Source of the DNA: Candidatus Desantisbacteria bacterium CG1_02_38_46
GTDB lineage: Bacteria > Desantisbacteria > UBA1551 > UBA1559
Direction: 5' to 3'
Assembly: GCA_001871015.1 (NCBI GenBank)
Contig: MNUO01000106.1
Location: forward strand, 1 to 26,643
DNA: 26,643 nt
Positions 22,533 through 26,643 of the stretch are shown here, one piece after another. Both the position numbers and the translations under genes were made by a program. Each line of letters begins with the position of its first letter. The first letter of the stretch is position 1. The notes beneath the pieces were generated by a model. It was not told where the DNA came from. It worked only from the letters and a program-made list of their open reading frames with translations, and ran no database searches.

Positions 22533-23201
22533 TTAAAATTTTTTTGTATCAAAGACTGAATCGTCGAGATTGTTTATCGCGAAATTTTTGTATATACTCC
22601 TGAGAACCAGAATACCATTCTCGTAGCTCTCATGCCCTATTATTATGCCTGAATCTTTCTCAATAAAGTACCTGTCCATTGTAATCGGTTTTTGATTTTC
22701 AGGCGAAAGGGTGCTTATGACCCAGCAGGGTTGAGCCTCATACTTAATTTCTTCAGTTGTAGTTTTATATCCATTTTTGATTTGCAAGCCAAGAGTTTCG
22801 AGGTTGTATCCCCAGCCGGACTGATAAATTCTGGAACCCCTGAGCGAAAGGACTATTTTATCCGTGGGCTTAAACTTAAGTCTTATGTATTTCAGTATCC
22901 CGCCCTGGCGTGCTCAGACATAATTGTTTTTAAATATTGCCACTCCACCCGAATCCCTGCCTTTTGTCACTTCTGCCCTTATTAAATCCGGTTTTTTGAA
23001 ATAGAACCGCAGGGTCCTCTCTTCGGTTTTTTCTCCGAGTTTTTCATAAATTTCCATCGTGCAGGAATAGCTGTTGACCTTTTCATACTTGTCCCTTATA
23101 TTTTTGAAAAACAATTCTGTATCAATGCCGGAGACAATTCCGTTCCAGCAAGCGAATAGAAAAAGTATGCACGTTGCATTTATTAAAATATGTTGTTTCA
23201 T
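22533..23201 (-). pseudogene. LolA-like/DUF1571-like lipoprotein-sorting protein with one in-frame TGA
   Basis: From an ATG at 23199-23201 the frame gives a signal peptide (MKQHILINATCILFLFACWN..) and a LolA-like start (FFKNIRDKYEKVNSYSCTMEIYEKL, then LRFYFKKPDLIRAEVTKG). It is halted by TGA at 22914-22916 but continues in the same frame without another stop to 22533: ILKYIRLKFKPTDKIVLSLR, then QSGWGYNLETLGLQIKNG and onward. A single nonsense change is therefore sufficient; C-to-T from CGA (Arg) fits the family's positive residue there, and TGG (Trp) is also possible. It would have been a periplasmic lipoprotein carrier. It starts 1 nt after the next upstream gene. Recent inactivation or an assembly error is most likely. 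Confidence 0.75.
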
Positions 23202-23202
23202 A

Positions 23203-23940
23203 TTATTTCTGCAGGTTGCGCTGAGTGAAAATATCGTCACTCAAATTCTGGTCAAAGCTGATTTTTAACATTTTCAGGACAGTTACGTGTCCGTCCTGGA
23301 CGTTCGTCATTTTTATTTCTCTTGCGACCCACTTCCCTTCTATTTTTTCAATAAGGGAATTTGCCATAATCTTCAATAACCTGCCCGCTTTATCGAAAAA
23401 TTCGATTTTTGCAGGTATAAAAGTCTCCCTGCTGACGACTAATTTTACCTTGCGGTAAGTCGCATCTTTTTTGTCTGAAGAAATTTCAAGGGTATAGTTC
23501 TCTCCTTCTTCTTTAAAATCTTTCGTCGTATACTCCTTGCTGAAATTCTCCCCGCCCATATCCTCGTATGAAAAATCCGTTCCCATAAAAGACTGGTTCT
23601 TCACGTGTGACGCGATTCTCCTGATTTTTCCCAGCGCAGGCATATAGAGCCACATTTCATCGCCAGGCAGGGATAAAAATCCGACGCCTTTTACGTCGGC
23701 AGGTTTTAAAAATTTAATCAGGCGCTTCCCACCTTCTTTCTGGAACAGCTCTATTTCCCTCTGCTGAACTATGCCCCGCTTGTCAGTGAGCGTCATCGAG
23801 AGCCTTGCCACCTGATTGCGATAAGTGAGCGCCTCATCGACTTTTTGCAGCACCTCTTCTGCCGTAATGGCAAACAATATCCCTGAATTTATAATAATTA
23901 TACCCACCATCAAAGCAACAACTTTTTTAATTATATCCAC
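23203..23940 (-). CDS. Outer-membrane lipoprotein-sorting protein (LolA-like)
   Basis: I start at GTG 23938-23940, with AAGGAGGT 5 nt upstream; the in-frame TTG upstream overlaps that site. The 245-residue product has a signal peptide (VALMVGIIIINSGILFA) and the MMPL-linked LolA-like domain: ITAEEVLQKVDEALTYRNQV, LFQKEGGKRLIKFLKPADVK, GVGFLSLPGDEMWLYMPALG, KIRRIASHVKNQSFMGTDFS and YEDMGG. This family is typically encoded next to RND/MMPL exporters and is thought to bind a lipid in the periplasm. The exporter gene lies directly upstream here. Confidence 0.92.
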   Translation of the reverse strand: MDIIKKVVALMVGIIIINSGILFAITAEEVLQKVDEALTYRNQVARLSMTLTDKRGIVQQREIELFQKEGGKRLIKFLKPADVKGVGFLSLPGDEMWLYMPALGKIRRIASHVKNQSFMGTDFSYEDMGGENFSKEYTTKDFKEEGENYTLEISSDKKDATYRKVKLVVSRETFIPAKIEFFDKAGRLLKIMANSLIEKIEGKWVAREIKMTNVQDGHVTVLKMLKISFDQNLSDDIFTQRNLQK

Positions 23941-23967
23941 TGTAACCTCCTTCAAAATGAAGTATCA

Positions 23968-24042
23968 AGTATCAAGTGTCAGAGTAGTTTAGATGAGGAA
24001 GTTTTTAGACTATGATACTTTGACACTCTGACCCTTTGACAC
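23968..24042. repeat. Imperfect inverted repeat in the RND-to-LolA gap
   Basis: The 8-bp core GTCAGAGT (23978-23985) pairs with ACTCTGAC (24025-24032), and flanking bases (AGTATCAAGT / CTTTGACAC) pair imperfectly. A short direct repeat AAGTATC/AAGTATC precedes it. The whole intergenic stretch 23941-24050 holds no gene. It may be a degenerate mobile palindrome or a weak RNA stem. Confidence 0.45.
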
Positions 24043-24050
24043 AGTTGTCC

Positions 24051-26312
24051 TTACATATCTCCCTTAACTTTTCCCTTAATTAAAATTAGAATAGGAAATA
24101 TTATCAGTGCACCCATTGAAGAGAATCCCATTGCCATTGCAATGAGTATTCCGAAAGTCCCCAGCATTTTAAAAGTGGAAAAAATAAGTACCAGGAATCC
24201 CACTCCAACAGCAATTGCGTTGAAGAGTATGGGAGTTCCGACAGAGTTTATCGCGATTTCTGCTCCCTTGCTTCTGGTCGCTCCCTTTTTGCGTTCCTCC
24301 TTGTATCTTGCAAAAAAATGACAGGAGTAGTCAATGCCTATGCCTATGGCAATGCTTCCTGACATTGTATTTGCCATGTCGAGGGGGATGTTAAACCAGC
24401 CCATAATTCCGAGTATGCTTATTACCGTTACAAAAATAGGCGTGAGAGTAAACGTGCCGCTCGTTGCAGTCCTGTATATAAGGGTAATGATTAGCAGCAC
24501 GCTTATGAATGAAAAAATCAGGCTTGAATACTGGTTCGAAATGAGAAGTTTCTGCACTTCGTAAATTATAAAAGGGGAGCCGGTTATCATCACTTCGACT
24601 TCTGGACCAAAGCACCTTTTAGCGGTTTCCTCGGTTTCTTTTATGATTTTCTTGAGTATTTTAGTGCGCGCACTGGAGACACGGGCAGTTATGTGTGCCT
24701 CCCTGTAATCGGGGGTAATAAGATTGTTGAGAAAGGAAGAACCGCCCATTGTCAGTAACAGCATATACTGTGCAGACGCTTCTCTTGTCGGCGGGATTTT
24801 CTCGTATGCAGGATTCCCTTCATTAAGGGCTTTGTTTGCATCCTTGAGCACGTCTGCAATGGAATTCGGGTAATTGACGTGCTCTATCTTTTTTATTTCT
24901 TCTTCAAACTTTTCAATCTGTTTCAGGACAGCAGGGTCCAGGATATCTCCTTTCACAACGACGTCGAAGGTGAGCGCTCCTCCAAACTTTTCGTCCACAA
25001 TGTTATGCGCGGTTCTTACGCCGCTCCCTTCCTTAAAATACTGGATGAAATTGCTTTCGGTTTCAATACGCGGGATTGCTATTGCAAATATGGCTACGAG
25101 AACGATTGCTAAAATAAGGATGAAAGCTTTCTGTTTTGCAACGCCCTGCGAAAGAATTCTTAAAAACCCTGCAAAGAACTGATGTCCATTTCCTGTTTTA
25201 GAGTCCGTTTTAAATTTTGGTTTTGGAAACCATAATAAAAGAATCGGGACAAGAGTCAGCGCAAACAGAAATGAGAGTATGACGCCGAACGCAGATGCAA
25301 GTCCGAATATTTTTATCGGGCGCAAGGCAGTAAAGAAGTTAGATACAAATCCGAATGCGGTGGTGATTGCCGCAAGAAAAACAGGGATTCCGGTATTCGA
25401 AATTGATTTTACGATGGCGTCTTTTTTATCAACCCCCAGAGCGATTTCCTCTTCGTACCTTGCTATTATGTGAAGGGCATAAGCAGTACCCACACTGAAA
25501 AGAATCACTGGAAGTATGGTCGTAATCATTGTCAGCGGTTCGTTTAAAAACGCAATCAAGCCCAGAGTCCACATGGTGCTCAGTCCCACAGTAAGGAGGG
25601 GCAGGAAAACGCCTGAAAAACTCCTGAAACTGAGATAAAGGATAACAATGATAATGAGGGCGGTTATTGGCAGAAGGATGCGCAGGTCAGTGATAAGGTA
25701 ATCCTGGATAATCTTTGTTATATACGGAGGACCTATTAAATAAATTTTTTCAGGTCCCTTAATTTCTGCCACTATTTTTTCAGCTTCTGTTGCAACTTCT
25801 GCTTCACTTGCCTTGGGAGCGAGGCGTGCAATGATGATTGTGTATCTCGAATCCGGCGAGACAAAAATCCCTTTGTATCTTTTGTCTGAAAGGAGATACT
25901 TTTTGAAGGATTCGATTTCTTTTTTTGTCTGCGGAACGCGGTCAACAATGGGGTTTACCTCGATTCCCATCTCCACGCCTTTTATTTCGTCCATCTTTGT
26001 GATGCTCAATACTTCTGAAATGTCCGGTAGCCCCTTGAATTTTACAGAGATATCGTCTATCTTCTGAAGGGTAGAAGGATTAAAGATGTCCTCGTTTTCC
26101 ACGAGTGCAATGATGTAATCTGCACCCCCGAATTTTTCGTTCACGTCTTCAATTGCCCTGACCGCCTCAGAATTCATTGGTAGCATTGTCCTGATTTCAG
26201 AATCAATACGCAGTCGCGGGAAAAACATCAGGGAAAGAACGGTTATGGCAATGATGAAAGCAAGTATTTTTTTGGGATGAGCCATTACCAATTTTGCAAG
26301 TTTTTTTAGCAT
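24051..26312 (-). CDS. RND/MMPL-family exporter
   Basis: This 753-residue integral membrane protein has two similar halves, each with one helix, a large periplasmic loop and five more helices. The first helix is KKILAFIIAITVLSLMFF, followed by a long loop (35-205) and the helical block ITALIIIVILYLSFRSFSGV onward. The second half repeats this from about residue 390. The motif IGIGIDYSCHFFARYKEE (second half) and VGTAYALHIIARYEEE (first half) are the MMPL/RND TM4 signatures; the second half has the acidic residue (D) for proton coupling, while the first half has none at that spot. Such proteins export lipids or hopanoids (HpnN type). It likely works with the LolA-like proteins and the beta-barrel. 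The ATG follows AAAGGAA. Confidence 0.92.
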   Translation of the reverse strand: MLKKLAKLVMAHPKKILAFIIAITVLSLMFFPRLRIDSEIRTMLPMNSEAVRAIEDVNEKFGGADYIIALVENEDIFNPSTLQKIDDISVKFKGLPDISEVLSITKMDEIKGVEMGIEVNPIVDRVPQTKKEIESFKKYLLSDKRYKGIFVSPDSRYTIIIARLAPKASEAEVATEAEKIVAEIKGPEKIYLIGPPYITKIIQDYLITDLRILLPITALIIIVILYLSFRSFSGVFLPLLTVGLSTMWTLGLIAFLNEPLTMITTILPVILFSVGTAYALHIIARYEEEIALGVDKKDAIVKSISNTGIPVFLAAITTAFGFVSNFFTALRPIKIFGLASAFGVILSFLFALTLVPILLLWFPKPKFKTDSKTGNGHQFFAGFLRILSQGVAKQKAFILILAIVLVAIFAIAIPRIETESNFIQYFKEGSGVRTAHNIVDEKFGGALTFDVVVKGDILDPAVLKQIEKFEEEIKKIEHVNYPNSIADVLKDANKALNEGNPAYEKIPPTREASAQYMLLLTMGGSSFLNNLITPDYREAHITARVSSARTKILKKIIKETEETAKRCFGPEVEVMITGSPFIIYEVQKLLISNQYSSLIFSFISVLLIITLIYRTATSGTFTLTPIFVTVISILGIMGWFNIPLDMANTMSGSIAIGIGIDYSCHFFARYKEERKKGATRSKGAEIAINSVGTPILFNAIAVGVGFLVLIFSTFKMLGTFGILIAMAMGFSSMGALIIFPILILIKGKVKGDM

Positions 26313-26493
26313 TTTTTATTCCTTTCTTTCGCAATATTTACGTTATGAAAATAATTTTGGAAAAATTATCCGGGAATTTCAGGGTTTGGGGGAACCTGAA
26401 CCTGAAAAATGCGTGAAAAATACATTTTTAGGTGATAATATCGTCGGGAAAGGCTATTTGAAATTAAAAAAATCTTAGCAAATTTTTAAAATT
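26313..26493. other. Intergenic region upstream of the exporter
   Basis: No gene is visible in these 181 bases. They are AT-rich and hold a short stem TTCAGG/CCTGAA near 26380-26405 around a G5 run, and the exporter's ribosome-binding site. The region may include the end of the neighbouring insertion sequence, but I see no clear terminal repeat. Confidence 0.4.
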
Positions 26494-26643
26494 TCATATT
26501 TGTTTCATTTTGTCAATCCTTTTAAGTGCATAATTATATAAATCTTTATACAAGTAGCCAGCAGGAAATCTTAGATGGTTTTTGTTTCCTGTTGTAGTTA
26601 ATCTTGCTTGGACACATAACAGATGTTCTCTTAAAGTTTGTAA
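26494..26643 (-). CDS. C-terminal fragment of a DDE transposase, probably IS1380-like
   Basis: On the minus strand a frame is open from the window edge (26643) to a TGA at 26494-26496, giving 49 residues: LQTLREHLLCVQARLTT, then HLRFPAGYLYKDLYNYALKR and a lysine-rich end. The pattern T-L-R-x-x-L-L-x-x-x-A-R-L followed by a short strand and a final helix LYNYALKRI resembles the C-terminus of IS1380-type transposases as I recall them. The 5' part lies beyond the window. A coincidental frame in AT-rich DNA cannot be excluded, but the composition is protein-like. Confidence 0.55.
   Translation of the reverse strand, partial: LQTLREHLLCVQARLTTTGNKNHLRFPAGYLYKDLYNYALKRIDKMKQI

Noticed and set aside
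22914-22916. Selenocysteine or tryptophan recoding of the TGA
   Set aside because: TGA is used as a normal stop elsewhere in the window (for example gvpH at 9202) and the surrounding residues give no redox motif; mutation or error is simpler.
26488-26516. Sigma-70 promoter for the RND exporter (TTGACA on the minus strand)
   Set aside because: The -35 match is good, but no convincing -10 lies 16-18 nt downstream, and the -35 lies inside the transposase fragment.

Overview
The window comes from a low-GC, diderm (outer-membrane-bearing) bacterium, probably an uncultivated anaerobe. The outer-membrane barrel, LolA-like proteins and RND/MMPL exporter support this; the phylum cannot be fixed from this sequence, so any placement is a guess. 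Almost every gene reads right to left (minus strand).

Positions 1-13401 hold a large gas vesicle (gvp) cluster. It starts with the shell protein gvpA at 13192-13401. Leftward follow two GvpC-like coiled-coil proteins, gvpN, a GvpV-like protein, a six-motif DnaJ-type zinc protein, gvpH (Hsp20), a CDC48-type double AAA ATPase, a GvpF carrying a C-terminal J domain, two more GvpF/L proteins, gvpG, a tandem ArsA/Get3 ATPase, a GvpG-like protein, a zinc-ribbon protein, gvpO, a fourth GvpF/L, and at the edge a GvpA-family (J/S type) domain fused to GvpK. The cluster thus carries an unusually large protein-handling set: J domain, DnaJ-type zinc module, Hsp20, CDC48 and Get3-like ATPase.

Positions 13402-13811 are the gvpA control region. 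I see a sigma-54 (-24/-12) promoter at 13539-13555, a rho-independent terminator just upstream (13571-13600), and two dyads exactly 20 bp apart at 13709-13742, about 190-210 bp upstream of the predicted transcript start. This is the layout expected for an NtrC-type activator. A matching regulator set lies just upstream: an NtrC-family sigma-54 activator (14483-15913), a GYF-like/receiver protein, a PAS histidine kinase and a receiver-GAF-kinase hybrid (to 19375). A DUF433/DUF5615 toxin-antitoxin pair with its own sigma-70 promoter sits between the regulators and gvpA.

Positions 19377-21118 hold a gene of unknown function whose 5' end is interrupted by an IS481-like element (about 1.1 kb, 15-bp terminal inverted repeats). 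From there to the right end the base composition becomes visibly richer in GC. That part encodes an envelope module: an outer-membrane beta-barrel, a LolA-like protein broken by one in-frame TGA, a second outer-membrane lipoprotein-sorting protein, and an RND/MMPL exporter. The right edge carries the tail of another, probably IS1380-like, transposase.

The window is also rich in palindromic repeats. Three copies of a paired-hairpin (BIME/REP-like) element occur in the gvp cluster, one expanded as a 24-bp tandem repeat in the predicted gvpA leader. Other palindromes separate gvpA from gvpC, lie inside the end of a gvpC reading frame, and sit before the beta-barrel gene.
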